DNA of 64,000 nt from Diphasiastrum complanatum. Lineage: Eukaryota > Streptophyta > Lycopodiopsida > Lycopodiales > Lycopodiaceae. Both the position numbers and the translations under genes were made by a program. This document shows positions 1 to 14,269 of the stretch, in pieces (the stretch's first letter is position 1; every line of letters begins with the position of its first letter). The DNA is taken from contig CM055107.1 of assembly GCA_029204225.1 (NCBI GenBank), positions 509,942 to 573,941 of the forward strand, in the 5' to 3' direction. The notes under the pieces are model-generated. The model was not told where the DNA came from. It did no database searches and saw nothing but the letters and a program-made list of their open reading frames with translations.

Positions 1-185
1 TTTTAAGTTTGAGCTCGACATCCTCTGGTCCACAAACTTTTCCATTATAAAATAGCAATCCATCTTGAACGGTAAATTGTTCCACAATCTTCTTGTCTTT
101 ATTTGTTAGCTAAGACCCCTATGAACTCATCTCAACATTGTCCTCATTTCTTTCGGTTCAAACAATGTTTCAAAAATGACCAATA

Positions 186-243
186 CGAGGATTACTTTCA
201 TACTGTCCTCTGAACGAGGATTACTTTCATACTATCCTCTGAA
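186..243 (+). repeat. Tandem duplication, 29 bp x 2
   Basis: Two adjacent copies of a unit starting CGAGGATTACTTTCATACT, differing by one base (G/A). Confidence 0.85.
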
Positions 244-444
244 CAAACGATATAGACCCGTAGAAATCTAGTTGAAAGCCAATTCATTTAGTCCACTGAT
301 CTGATTAAGAGCTATTGTAACTTGATTAGAGCTGCCTCTTATATAATGGATTTTCTGATTGGATTCTAGCATCAATTTGGTCCATCAAGCTTTCATATTC
401 CGAAAATCGTGTTGAATCCACAACTCCTTTGTGTCCATTTCCAT

Positions 445-782
445 TATGATTTGTTTCTTTTATTGAATAAATCTATATTTGATTGCGTTCAGTATCATAT
501 CAGTATGCATGCATCTCTGTATACTTTTTGTAACTGATAATCTCTTATTATTTGTCTGATAATTCAATGCTTTATGTTTGGTTACATAATCACTTAGTTA
601 CTAGCGATTTCAAAGTTAGTTGCTAAAGATTGAACGTGATTTCTATCACTACCTTTTGTTCAATATTGATGGGCGTAGTCATGCATAAGAAAAAAGTTTC
701 TTCCGCTGCGCTCGATAAATCGTTTATCTACTTTGATTTGTCAAATTATTTTTCTCTTTCATCTCATCACCTCTTTCCAACA
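445..782 (+). repeat. LTR-like dispersed repeat, copy 1
   Basis: Matches the R/U5-like part of the repeat at 4430-5117 and part of 7390-7548, including the shared segment around GTGATTTCTATCACTAC. All three copies end at the same CAACA (here at 782), after which the sequences diverge. A common TG..CA-type end suggests LTR 3' termini. Confidence 0.65.
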
Positions 783-932
783 AGTTCAACTATACTCTAT
801 TGCGACAATCAGAGCTGCATTGCTCTATCTCTGAATCCACGAACTCACTCTAGAACTAAACACATTGAAGTTCAATTTCATTTGCTTAGAGAGAAAGTTC
901 AGAATAAGGATGTCGAATTAAGTTACTGTTAG
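783..932 (+). pseudogene. Ty1/copia RNase H C-terminal remnant
   Basis: The frame from about 785 to 932 encodes YCDNQSCIALSLNP followed by RTKHIEVQFHLLREKV, the typical end of copia RNase H. It directly abuts the LTR-like repeat ending at 782. The rest of the element is absent, so this is a scrambled fragment. The next kilobase has no other coding signal. Confidence 0.75.
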
Positions 933-1171
933 TATGTTGGCTGGTACCTTGATTAAGCCTTTATCAAGAGAAAAGCATGTTGCATGTTGCCTAATTGTTA
1001 TTCGCTCCCTTCATGGTTGTCTTTGACACCTACCAAGACATTCCTCCATTCGATCTAAGTCAATGTTGATGTTGTAGTCTGGTAAAGATTCTGTAATGAT
1101 CTCTATGTCGGAGCTCTGTTTCCTATTCCACACGTAATTTCTTCAAAAGCCCTCCAACACTCAAAGAAGTT

Positions 1172-1249
1172 CTTTGCATAAAAATAAGGGAGGGGGCAAG
1201 ATGGGCAAACTCTAAGTTATATTGGGCATGAGAGTGATGCCCAATAAGG
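1172..1249 (+). repeat. Inverted dispersed repeat with internal hairpin, copy 1
   Basis: About 80 bp that reappear in reverse complement at 12134-12213. The internal arms TTGGGCAT (1222-1229) and ATGCCCAA (1237-1244) form a hairpin that is conserved in the second copy. Confidence 0.7.
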
Positions 1250-1374
1250 CGAGAGGCTTTCTAATTGTCTGCAATGATAGCTAGCCCGAATGGGATGCAT
1301 AAATTTGCACCTATAATGTGCAATTCTATTGAGTCATCCTATTGTAACATGATGCTTCTAGGCTAGCAAATACA

Positions 1375-1437
1375 CCAAGCTACTTTGCTCATGAACCAAG
1401 CTACTCTGCTCATGAACCAAGCTACTCTGCTCATGAA
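1375..1437 (+). repeat. Tandem repeat, 21 bp x 3
   Basis: Three copies of the unit CCAAGCTACTCTGCTCATGA plus A, with one T/C difference in the first. Confidence 0.88.
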
Positions 1438-1982
1438 CCAACGAGTTATTTGTTGCCCTTGCTTGCAGCTCTAATGAAGACTTCATTGGATGGCGATAAA
1501 TTGATGAGATTACTTGTTAGAAAAAAGTTAACTTTGAGAGTATGATCATTTTTATTGTTTGTTGTCATCACGTAACTGCTTTCAAGGGTACCCATAAAAA
1601 AAGATAGATGGAGGGAGAGCATTGTTTAATCAATGAGTAATAATAACATTTTGGAGGTGGAATATTGTGATAAAATAGCTTTAAAAATTGGGCTTTCGCA
1701 TGTTTTTTTTTGAAGGCTATAATAAGTATTCCACGTAAATATTTAAGCAAGAAACTAAGATTTATGCTGGGATTAGTAGCAAGAAAACTTTCTCATATCA
1801 TATATCAAGGACCAAATAGCTTCTATGATTTTTGTAGCTAGTTTTTAAGCTTGAACTTCCTTGTTACCAAGACCAACTCTTAGGCATTTTGAAGCTATCT
1901 CACTCCACAAAATTCCATGTCATCTAAATGAATATAATCATTTATGCACTCAAATTTGAACAGTCCCATTCTAACAACATGT

Positions 1983-1983
<1 letters not shown>

Positions 1984-2067
<84 letters not shown>
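1984..2067 (+). repeat. (CT)n microsatellite, 84 bp
   Basis: Perfect CT dinucleotide run. The open frames across it encode only LS/RE repeats and are not genes. Confidence 0.97.
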
Positions 2068-2069
<2 letters not shown>

Positions 2070-3888
2070 CTCGTCTTGCTCTCACGCGCTCTCTGTCCAT
2101 GTCTTCTCTTTGCTCGCATGGTAACAAGTGTCATTAGAATGTATGCCCAGACTCAAGCAACTCTCAAGGTGCTAGCAGTATCTTCATCAGGTTGCGAGGA
2201 CTTTTGGACACTTTCTTTGTTAATTTGTATTTTAAGATTTTTTATAATCATTTGAGAATATAGTTTAATCATTGTTGCAAGATTGTTGCCCGTATTTATA
2301 TTTTGATTTTCTCCCATTTTAACTATCCCTCAATCTGCGGCAACCCACTTCATATATCCTAATGAGGTTTTGTCATATTAAAATTTAAAAGATTTGACCG
2401 TAAATCTTTGTGGAGTCCGAGGCAAATTTGTTCAGATCTCAAAGCATTTCAGATTGACGACAGACAAACATGCTTATTCCAATATAATTGTACAACACTT
2501 TTTGTACAATACAACGAAGCAACTCAAAAAAAATTATTTGCATTGTTTGAATCAATTAGTCCTTTCAATATCACTTCAATTTATTGTAGACGACCTCTTT
2601 CTTATAAAAATTTTTGTCTGTTGTGTGAGATCGGCCAGCTCATTGCTCTGGTGTGGACACATTAGAAATTCTACTTTTGTGTGATGCAGAATAAGAATAT
2701 ATTTTCGTGCAACATACATGCTGAGCTTGTAGAGCAACAAATCTGTTTGGAAAACGAGTGTTGGGAGGAAGGTTTAGTGAATTGGGTTGCGTCAATCTGT
2801 CTCATTGAAATAAATTAGCTCTTATTTGTTATCTTAATTCACCACAACCACTTGACATGAAGTTAGCAAGAACAATATTTCTATAAAACTAAACTTGAAC
2901 AATCATCATTTAGAAACTCGTAGTAAAGTGCATATCTTTCTTTCATTCAATTAGAATAATCATGATCTAATAATGCACATGCACCAACAAGCCCTAGACT
3001 TTTCCTAGTCTTTCCAATTTTGATGATCTTTGCCATCACACACGATCTCAATACGACTTCTAATTTCCAATCATTATATTTTGTTGTTTGTTCAAACTCT
3101 TAAGTCTTTACAAGCCAATTAATAGGACTTTTCATGAAGAATTTCATGTTGAGGTTTTAGATGTCGTTGAAGATAGAAAGTGGCTAATAAAATTGAAAAG
3201 TTTTATGTTCAACATTACAAATCAAATAGCAATCATGGATAGAACAAACTAAAATGTAATCTTGTAAATTCAAAGGCATATTGGCATTTGAAGAGATGCA
3301 AGTTTTTGGAATTCTCCTTATGCTATGTTTATTTCTTAATCTCACATGTCTATGGAATACATTTGCTAATTTACCTTTTGGTTTGCTTATTTCAGGTTTT
3401 GGTTTTTTTTTTCTAGTATATGTTGCAAGAAGTTTGTTTGTTCAAAGTTGTAATTGTGACAGCTTAGATCTTTTTTCTTTTTTTAATCTTTCAGCGTCGT
3501 TGATTATTGCTGCAAACTTTACAATGTGTCACTAGATCATTTATTGAACTCAATGTGAAATAGGACTTCTTGCTTCTTTGTTGTTGACAAGTATTGCTTC
3601 TTTGTTGTTGACAAATATTGTTGTTGACAAATATTGTTTATAGAAACCTTTGTCCAATTTTACAATGTACTTGTGATGAGATTATTCCACATGGCACATA
3701 CATTGTTGTTATGTACTAAAGTGCTTTTTGGATGCTCACAAAGCTTTACGGAGATACCTAGAGTACACTTTTAATGAACCCTTTGCATCTATGTGTTGGA
3801 TTATTCTCCTACCAATTGACTTTTAATCTTCATCCAACTTCATTTATCTAGACTTGCAGAATTCTTCGTGTTTTTATACAACTACTTG
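2068..3888. other. No recognisable gene
   Basis: AT-rich sequence with short open frames (for example 2394-2684 and 3281-3535) that show no domain I recognise. A short tandem of TTGTTGTTGACAA-type units lies at about 3570-3635. Confidence 0.5.
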
Positions 3889-3889
3889 G

Positions 3890-5117
3890 AAATGACTCAC
3901 AGGTGGCTTCGACGTTTATTGACATCATCAACAAACTTCGAAGACTTCAGTGACTTCGGCCACTTCGACCACTTCAATGACTTCGGCCACTTTGGCCATG
4001 TCAATTGATTGACAGTTAACGTTCCACTCGTCTTGAAGCTAAAGACTTGCCCTAATCTTATAGCAAGTAAATTTCCAGGAATTACCAACTGGATGGATGC
4101 CAACTCACTATGGCCCACTGGCCATTATAATCTATGGCCTAATTAGTTGTCCTACTATTAGACGTTGTCGCATTTGCTTAGTATAAATAGCTGCTCATAT
4201 TTCTACAAAATTATCTCAGATCAAAGAAGCAAGTATTTGAATAGTTAGCGTTCTCTCTCAAGCCTACGAGCTTGGACACTCTTGAGCATTCTAGCTCATC
4301 TCTTTAGAGTTGATTAGAGATTGCTATTGTGCTTCTGCTTATTGGTAGTTGCGCTTAGTTCAGACTTATATTTAGTCGTCCAGAGATAGCTTAGTCTACG
4401 TGGCTTCGATCTGCAACTTGTTGTACGCATTTATATTTGTTTCGTTTTTTATACTGAATCAATCTATCTTTTATTGCGTTCAAGTTCGTATCAGAATGTA
4501 TACATCTTTGTAGTTCTTCACGACTGGTTATTTGTCTGAAAATTCAATGCTTAATGTTTGGCTACTTAATCACTGTAGTACTAATGATTTCTCTCGAGCT
4601 GCGAGCTTGGACACTCTTGAGCATTCTACCTCAGTTCTTTAGAGTTGATTAGAGATTTTATTGTGCTTCTACTTCTCAGTAGTTGCGCTTAATTCAGACT
4701 TATATTTAGTCGTTCAAAAATAGCTTAGAGTGCGCGGCTTCGATCCGCAGCTTGTTATACTCATCTACATCTGCTTCATTTTTTCATACCGAATCAGTCT
4801 ATCTTTTATTGCGTTCAGGTTTGTATTAGAATGTATGCATCTCTATAGCTCTTCGCATTGATTATTTGTATGATAATTCAATGCTTAATATTTGGATACG
4901 TAATCACTGTGATACTAATGATTTCAAAGTTAGTTACTAAAAGATCGAACGTGATTTCTATCACTATTGTTTTGTTTGAAATTAATAGGTGTAGTCATGC
5001 ATAGAGAAAGAGAAAGATAGTTTATTCCGCTGCGCATGATAAGTTCTAATTCTTGTCGTTCAAATTCTTTTTATTCGAATCTTATTCGACCCATCTTTTC
5101 ATCACCTCTTTCCAACA
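3890..5117 (+). repeat. Probable long LTR with internal 335-bp tandem duplication (copy 2 of the family at 445-782)
   Basis: A TATA-like GTATAAATAG is at 4181-4190. Downstream, the block starting GAGCTTGGACACTCTTGAGC occurs at 4268 and again at 4603, so about 335 bp are duplicated in tandem. The 3' end CAACA (5117) coincides with the ends of the other two copies. The 5' limit is uncertain. A 9/12-bp GGCCACTTC-type repeat lies at about 3930-4000. Confidence 0.55.
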
Positions 5118-5401
5118 CTATGATGGGTATGCACAATATTATAATTACGAGTCTTAAGGATCTTGATACAAATTCTTTTAAACCTTTCTTCTTCATACTT
5201 ATTGAATGATATCATCTCTTTATTGGAAAACATTGTGATCTATTGTTGGAAGACTTTAATACTAGGACAACAAAGCATCAACTTGAGCTACAATACAATA
5301 CACAATCTATAATCTAGAATGTAATCAATATGATCATTAAAAAAAAATTGAGTTTAAACTCGAGATAGGAAAAGAGGGAAGATCATAAATCTATATGAAG
5401 A

Positions 5402-7317
<1,916 letters not shown>

Positions 7318-7548
7318 GCTTTTAGACAGAGTTACACTTACTCAGAGATAGTTCAGTGCACGCGGTTTTGATCCATAATTTCTTATTTCGAAGTTAGTTG
7401 CTAAAGATTGAACATGATTTCCATCACTACTGTTTGTTCAATATTGACATGCATAGTCATTCACATGCATAGCCGTGCTCGATAATTCGTTCACTTACTT
7501 CAATTTGTCGAATTATTTTCTCTATCCTCTCATCACTTCTTTTCAACA
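7318..7548 (+). repeat. LTR-like dispersed repeat, copy 3 (internally deleted)
   Basis: Shares TTAGTTGCTAAAGATTGAAC and the CAACA terminus (7548) with the copies at 445-782 and 4430-5117 but lacks the middle part. Confidence 0.6.
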
Positions 7549-8469
7549 GTCAGGACTGATAGAGGTACTTACATAAACAAACACAAAGTCAAATGACTAT
7601 CTGTTGTGAAAATGAAAGTCAAATAAATCAGACAAATTTGTTAAGAGCAGTAATATAATTTGATTAAATAACATAGCATGCACACTGACATGATCTTGAA
7701 CTCAATAAGATGACGAACTGATTCAAAAAGTAAAGAATACAAGTCATGTGATGTGGAGAGCACATGCCAATTGCGGTAGTAACCATGTGCTCGAAACTAC
7801 TTTTTGGTTCTGTAATGGCTAGGACGATTCGAAGATCATTTGATACCTTATCTTAACTCTCTATCTTAATCTAGTAAATATGGAAACATCTACTTTGTCT
7901 ACTGATTAATTACAATGATCATTTGATTTTAAAGGTTTGTTTGCTTGATACAATAATTCGGCTTGTTTGAATCTGATGATCATAGACAAATATACAAATG
8001 CATAAAGACATTAAGCTTTTGTTGTCTGATTTGGATCTTGGCGATGATCATGGCTGTCACTATTTGGACAGGTGGTGATCATGGCCATTGTCATTGTCAA
8101 AACGATTATGTAGTCTCAAGAACAACTAGTATAGGTGACTAGCTTTATTTTGAATGCTATCACGCCAGGCAAATTCGATAATCTATCAATTTGAGTCGGA
8201 TTCGGGTTCACTGGTGACAAGGATTCGAATGTCGATTCAACGATTGCTCGAATCGATTATTTGAGCACCCGTTGACAAACGATAGTTCGACTCCTTTGAC
8301 AGTTTGACTCGACCAATTGACTATCGTGTAGATACATGTTTTTTAATCACGTGTATTTCTTTAAACTACGCAATAATGTGTGTGAAAAATACAACAACAT
8401 GAATGAATTGAGATTAACAATAGGATTTAGGAAGAGAAAGCATAATAACCCCTCTTAATCTGGATCCAT

Positions 8470-10995
8470 GAATGCCTTGTTCTTCAGACTAAGTGATGCA
8501 CAAAATATGTTGTGTGTATCAATGCTCAGTGCCTTGGTGAATACATCCACTATAATGTCCTATGTTTGACAAACTGGCTACTAAGTCAATGGCACTTAGA
8601 TTATTATAAAATACAATTGTCAAAGTATACTGATTAAGACAAACATCTGACATCAAATTTCTCACTGCTTCTTTGATAGCTTGAGAAGCAACAATATACT
8701 TTGATTTTGTCAAAGAAAGAACAATGGAGATTTGCTTCTATTCTAGGAGATAGGACCATCGTTGAAGAATGATGTAAATCCAGATGTGGATCTACGAGTA
8801 TCTACATCTCCTCCCCTGCTTGTATTTGTATATACATTGAGTATGTGGAGATTGTCATTGTCGACTTCTCCATATCATATGCATAAGTCTTTTGTAGCCT
8901 GAATATACCTCATGATTTTGTTGAGAGCCTCTTAATGGATCATTCCAGTATCAGCCTTGAATTGGCTTAGTGAGCTAACTGCAAAAGAGATATCAGATAT
9001 GGTATAGACCATTTCATACATGAGAGATTGAAGTATCGACTGGTAGGGATACTCTCTTATTCGCTCCTTTTTCTGCTTTGTTAAAGGGCATTGGTCCTTC
9101 GACAATCGTAGGCCCAGCCAGGTCCATTGGTGAGTGAGCTTCTTTGCAATTTATAAGATTATATATTATGAGTGTGTTTTGAAGATATCTTTTTGAGTAA
9201 TATAGATCAACCTTCTCTCTTTGTCTCTATGGACTTGAATCTCTAGACAATAGTGAGTTTCATCCAGATTTGTTATGTCGAATTCTGATAACAACATTTG
9301 TTAGCATCTTTTATCAGATCGACATTGTTGATGAAAAACAGTGTGTCATAAACATATAAGGTGACAATGATAAAGGAATGTTGCACTGACTTAAAATAAA
9401 AATTTGATTCGACAATGCTTGATTTATAGCCATGTCGAATGATGAATATATTGATCCTATGAAACCAAGCTTTGGCTGATTATTTTAAGAGCCATAAATT
9501 ACTTCCTTGTGGTGCTTAGATACATGATTTTCCTTACCATTGAGAATGTATGCCTCGGGCTTCTTCATCATGTATATATCTTCTTTGATCACTCCATTCA
9601 AATAAGCTTTTTGTACATCGAGTTGATGTACCTCGAAGTTGGCTGCAGTAGCATACAATACAAGTTATTGAATTGATGAGCGCTTGACTACATGACTAAA
9701 AGTCTCGTTTGTAATCAATTTTTGGGATTTGTGAAAATCCTCGCACTACTAGTCGAGACCCTTCCTTCGATCGATACTCTCGTCAATTTTATACTACATC
9801 TTAAACCATTTATGATCGATATGATTGCCGTCGACAGACAATTCAACAATTGACCATATCTGGTTTTTGATTAGAGAGGCATACTCTTTGTACAATAATC
9901 TTTGTCCAACATTTCTCTCTAGAGATTTGAGTCTGATTAGCTGAGTGCCTCTTCGACAATAGTCAGCTCATGAATTAGATAGCAGATAGACTCATCAATG
10001 AACCTCGTAGGTAGTGTGCACACTCTGGTTGATCTTTTTGGAGGTGGCGGAGGCTGATAATCTTGTCATTGGTTTTGTTGCTCATGAATAGCAGTAACAT
10101 ATTTTTCGAATTCGCTATCAAATAGTTGTTAGGACAGTCGACATGTTCAAATCTGAGGCTCAAATTGTTGTGTCGATGACAGGAGCATTCGATGGTTTGT
10201 CAGAAACTTTGCTCTTGCTTTTCAAGTCGCTGAACTAATTCTCGATAAAGACAACATCAGTGTTGAAGAATATCTTCGAGGTATCGGGACTATACATCTT
10301 GTATGTGTTATCTGAAGAAGCATAACCAATGTCCAATTTCTTCATTGGCTCTTTTGGGATCTGCGCATAGGCAATACATCTGAATACTCTGAGGTACTTC
10401 AATGATGGTTTGAACTTTGTAAGGAGTTTTACTTGAAAGGGCTTTGGTCGAATACCTATTCTAGATGTAACCTGTAGTGGAAACGACTTCAGCCCAGAAA
10501 TATTTTGGTAGTGATGCATGAGCAAACATGCACTTGGTTTGATTCGACTAAGGTATGATTCTTCCTCTCAGCAAGCCCATTTGACTGACATGAATAAGGA
10601 GTTGTTAACTGTTGTTCGATGCCTTGGTTGTGGTAATACTCTTTGAATTCAATATACTCTCCATTGTTGTTTGACATCAGAGCTTCAGTCTCTGATTTAT
10701 GCTTGATAAAATACACAACTGTTTGTCTAAAATATTCATCGATGAAGGTTATGAAATATCTGGCATCTTTCAATAAAAAAAAATTCATTGGGGCCCATAT
10801 GTCTATATGTACAATGTCTAATAGGTCTTTAGCTAATGGTTTCATTGCTTGCTTTTCAACAATGCAGTCTTGGCAGACAGAGAATTCGACTTTCCTATCT
10901 GGATAGTCGAGCTCAAGTATTATAGACTGTTTAGACATATTTGACACAGATGCATGATTTAAGTGACCAAGTCCATAATCCCAAAGCCTAATCAT
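8470..10995 (-). pseudogene. Ty1/copia polyprotein remnant (integrase, RT, RNase H), minus strand
   Basis: Read from right to left: GAG-pre-integrase (LWDYGLGHLNHASV, with CQDCIVEKQ) about 10995-10830; integrase core with HIDIWAPM, FITFIDEY and GLAERKNH, about 10830-10540; integrase C-terminal part at 10235-10525; RT N-terminal part near 9570-9660 (LDVQKAYLNGVIKEDIYM-like); RNase H at 8519-8713 (KSKYIVASQAIKEA). It is broken by several frameshifts and stops and no LTR pair is evident. It is dead as a coding element and unrelated to the host gene. Confidence 0.8.
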
Positions 10996-11154
10996 TTATT
11001 GATGTGAACAAAAGTATTTAGAACTTGATTGGCAGCAGAATAGTAATTACTTAGTTTATACACGTATCCATGTCTCTTTTCAGGTGCTAGAATATTGTTT
11101 GTCCTATCAATAATTCTATTTTATGTCCTAAATCTGTAATTCAGCTAACAAATA

Positions 11155-11225
<71 letters not shown>
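11155..11225. repeat. (TA)n microsatellite 1
   Basis: About 70 bp of alternating TA, adjoining the first copy of the tandem unit at 11226. Confidence 0.95.
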
Positions 11226-11227
<2 letters not shown>

Positions 11228-11320
11228 ACATTCAATAGTAGTTTGAATCGATTATTTGAGAAGTTTAATCTTACAGTGTCTTCACCTTTTATATAACATT
11301 TCCTTTATTTTTACCAAAAT

Positions 11321-11368
<48 letters not shown>

Positions 11369-11745
11369 TAGTTTGAATCGATTATTTGAGAAGTTTAATC
11401 TTATAGTGTCTTCACCTTTTATATAACATTTCCTTTATTGTTACCAAAATGACTTGTGTCATTTTAAACCTTTTCTCTTCTATTTGTCCAAGCTTTTGTT
11501 TGCATAGAGTGCATGAGAGTCTGTATTTGTGGAACAAGAAGATCCATGTAGGACATTCAATAGTAGTTTGAATCGATTATTTGAGAAGTTTAATCTTACA
11601 GTGTCTTCACCTTTTATATAGCATTTTCTTTATTGTTGCCAAAATGACTTGTGTCGTTTCAGACCTTTTCTCTTCTATTTGTCCGAGATTTTGTTTGCAT
11701 AGAGTGCATGAGAGTATGTATTCGAGGAACAAGAAGATCCATTCA
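11226..11745 (+). repeat. Tandem triplication of a ~187-bp unit, first copy split by (TA)n
   Basis: Units start near 11226, 11367 and 11553, each with TAGTAGTTTGAATCGATTAT. Copies 2 and 3 are full length (about 187 bp apart). Copy 1 stops at AAAATGACAT, where a second (TA)n run (about 11322-11366) replaces its 3' half. A minus-strand frame 11607-11846 crosses copy 3 but matches nothing I recognise. Confidence 0.85.
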
Positions 11746-12133
11746 TGCGATTCTCTTCCTGTAGCAACATAGCAATGACTCTTTGTTAGCAGAGATTTTG
11801 TTTGACATAGAATTTGTTTGACAATGGGCTTAGCCACGAATGGCATCTTCTCGTCTTGGATATATGATCTATCAAGACTTGTATATCTACGTTCTACAAA
11901 CTGTTTCAGATCTTTCTTGGTTTATTACAGAATGCAAATTATTACTAATCTAATCTAAACAAGGAACAATGAACAAGATTGAATCTAATCCTACTGAAAT
12001 CACTAGATCAACAAAACATCATCTAAATGTAAGACCCTACAAAGTGCTTATTACAAATATCACTCAACATTTGTAATAAGAACTCCTCAGGGAGTCAAGC
12101 ATAAAGCAACATCAAATCTGAATGCATGTGATC
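11746..12133. other. No recognisable gene
   Basis: AT-rich unique-looking sequence between the tandem triplication and the inverted hairpin repeat. Confidence 0.5.
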
Positions 12134-12213
12134 TGCCTATTGGGCATCATTCTAATGCCCAATATAACTTAGAGCTTGCCCATCCTGCCCCCTCCCTTCT
12201 TTTTATGCAAAGG
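12134..12213 (-). repeat. Inverted dispersed repeat with internal hairpin, copy 2
   Basis: Reverse complement of 1172-1249 with scattered substitutions. The purine-rich segment around AGGGAGGGGGCA and the TTGGGCAT/ATGCCCAA arms are kept. About 10.9 kb separates the copies. Confidence 0.7.
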
Positions 12214-12349
12214 ACTCCTTTGAGGCGTTCCCTTGTAATTTGAAGTAAAAGAGTCATTATGGCTTTATGTCATATCGATATTGAAGGGCTCCCATATAAG
12301 CGTTGTCAAACTTTAGTAAACCATAAGACATGCCAAAAAAAAGAGGCGT

Positions 12350-12363
12350 TCCCCACGTGGGGA
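12350..12363. promoter_or_regulatory. 14-bp palindrome with G-box core CACGTG
   Basis: TCCCCACGTGGGGA is a perfect palindrome about 1.8 kb upstream of the phytochrome ATG. CACGTG is the core bound by bHLH (PIF-type) and bZIP (HY5/ABF-type) factors. Function at this distance is unproven. Confidence 0.4.
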
Positions 12364-13615
12364 GCCATAAATGGTCCCCACTTGGAGGGAGAGAGGGAGA
12401 TAGAGAGATAGAGAGAAGTTATAGGTCCCCTCTTTTTTAAAGAGATAAAGGGTGGAGTGGGTCCTATGTGGTCCCCATCTAGTGATAGATTGAGTTTAAC
12501 TTCCCATTTTGGGTAGCATCACTCATCCTTTACATAAGTGAATGAATTTTTCAAGCAACCTTTTCATAAAAGAGGCTGTTGATGGTGAGGCTTAACAACT
12601 CTGCTATCTTTTATGGCAAGGTTCCCTAATGAGAAAGGTCACTTGGTAAAACATTGCCCCATACAGGAAAAACTTAGAGAGATATATTGTTTATACGTTT
12701 TTTTTGTGGGATTGGCTAAGCAAGTTTTCAATAGTAGGATGACCAATGGAAAGGTCACTCAAAAATCCATTTCTCCGTACATAATGTGTGTCTACTCAAA
12801 TCTAAAATGAATCAATGATCAAGATTGAGTTTGGGACCACCATTATCTAAGGCACACTTATGGGACGTCATTTTTTTTTATTGGCTGTATTTTTCATGGT
12901 GGATATCTTAATATTACTTTATCCTCATGGATAGAATTTTGAAAATACAGAGACCTCATGGATATAATATTAAAAATACATAGCCCTCATGGATGAAATC
13001 ATTGCCATGATCTTTAAATTTACGTTTGGAAATATTTTTCAGAATATAAGACACACATCGATGATGTACGATAATGCGTGTTTGTCGGCCCATGATAAGG
13101 ACATAATGGCTCCATACACACATATCCTTACAACGGGCCTCCAAACACTCATTATCTAGTTCGTAATGTGTACATGAGATTTTTTTTTTTGCCAGTTTTT
13201 CATATTGCTCCAAATGCAGAATGACAAAAAGTATGTTGATTCCGTTTTTTAGATGTCAATTTTGTTTTATAATGGTCTTGTGAAAAAAGCCTTATTGCAA
13301 CAAACTCCATCTTCCATGCTAGGACGAATCATAGTTAGGGCACTTATCCACTCATAGGTTTCCCAAGTTTGAAAATCTCTCATGGCAAGATGGATGAGGG
13401 GAATCTCTTGAGACCTGATCACTTTGAGCTCCATCAATAGCCTTTTGAGTTTCCATTGGACAATGGAAGTCGTTGAGGAGAGTGTCATCTGCCTGTCCGT
13501 GTCTCTACCCGCCGACGCCTTCCATAATACATGAAAAACTCTTTGAGACACAAAGAGACACTTATCTTATTTATGTTGGCCTTTTATCCACACGAAAAGA
13601 CAACACACACATGTT
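12364..13615. other. No recognisable gene upstream of the phytochrome
   Basis: Contains a GA-rich stretch (12384-12420) and a minus-strand open frame 13267-13551 (94 codons) whose product I do not recognise. No signal peptide or repeat is obvious. It may include distal promoter sequence. Confidence 0.4.
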
Positions 13616-13690
13616 ATGTTAGTACTTGAAAAATACGTCTTCAAAGACAGACATACAACCCAACCACACAATATCAACAATAACACAACC

Positions 13691-13718
13691 ACGACGACGA
13701 CGACGACGACGACGACGA
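13691..13718 (+). repeat. (ACG)n microsatellite
   Basis: About nine ACG units in the region 470 bp 5' of the phytochrome start. Confidence 0.9.
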
Positions 13719-13889
13719 TCCTCCTCCTTTATGCACTGCACTGCACAGCACTGCTGCTACATACTCTATATCTAAACCAGTATTACAAACAAACACACAC
13801 AGAGACACACACGCCACTATCATCGGGTTTTCATTTCGATCAGCTACTTCTAGTATTTTGGACTATTGATCCATTCATTATCTGGAGGC

Positions 13890-13982
13890 ATGGTGGATTA
13901 TGCCGCTCCTCTGCCTGCTCAACATTTTGATTTGCCAGATGCTATCATCATCGGTAGCAGCAGCAGCAAGACAAGCACTTGA
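13890..13982 (+). other. Upstream ORF, 30 codons, before the phytochrome start
   Basis: ATG at 13890, stop at 13980-13982, encoding a peptide beginning MVDYAAPLPAQ and ending in a four-serine run then KTST. It lies 202 nt upstream of the main ATG. It matters only if the transcript starts further upstream. Confidence 0.35.
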
Positions 13983-14183
13983 GTTGTTTGGTTTACAGAA
14001 TTAATGGTGTTACTGGGAGAGCTTCAGGATTTGCTGCAGCTATATATGTATACTAGATAAAAGGAATATGTAATGTATGTTTGTCTTGTGGCGTTGCGGG
14101 GTGAAGGCGTAGTTTGTGTATGAGGAGTTGTTAGTTCATGATTTGGCTGTGGGCAGCGCAGGCGGATAAGAAGAGAGAGAGAG
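13982..14183 (+). promoter_or_regulatory. Candidate proximal leader of the phytochrome gene
   Basis: A run of alternating T and A (about 14039-14055) could be a TATA element about 130 nt before the start codon, or could itself lie inside a longer 5' UTR. A GA-rich run (14170-14182) abuts the ATG. The transcription start cannot be fixed from sequence alone, and phytochrome genes often carry a 5' UTR intron. Confidence 0.3.
14119..14133 (+). other. Minimal upstream ORF (4 codons plus stop)
   Basis: ATG AGG AGT TGT TAG, 51 nt before the main ATG. It is close enough to be in most plausible 5' leaders. Confidence 0.35.
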
Positions 14184-14269
14184 ATGTCATCGTCCATCAA
14201 ATTGGGCTACTCATCGGAAAGCTCTGTCAAGTTCAAGTACAGCGCAAGAGTGGCGCAGACGACAGCTGA
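14138..14269 (+). other. Upstream ORF overlapping the phytochrome start
   Basis: ATG at 14138 is out of frame with the main ATG (46 nt away) and stays open to a TGA at 14267-14269, inside the coding sequence. An overlapping uORF of this type usually lowers initiation at the main start; whether it is in the mRNA is not known. Confidence 0.35.

Noticed and set aside
1895-2255. Several ORFs encoding RERERE or LSLSLS repeats
   Set aside because: They are translations of the (CT)n microsatellite in different frames; the same holds for 5354-5656 and the frames across 19453-19523.
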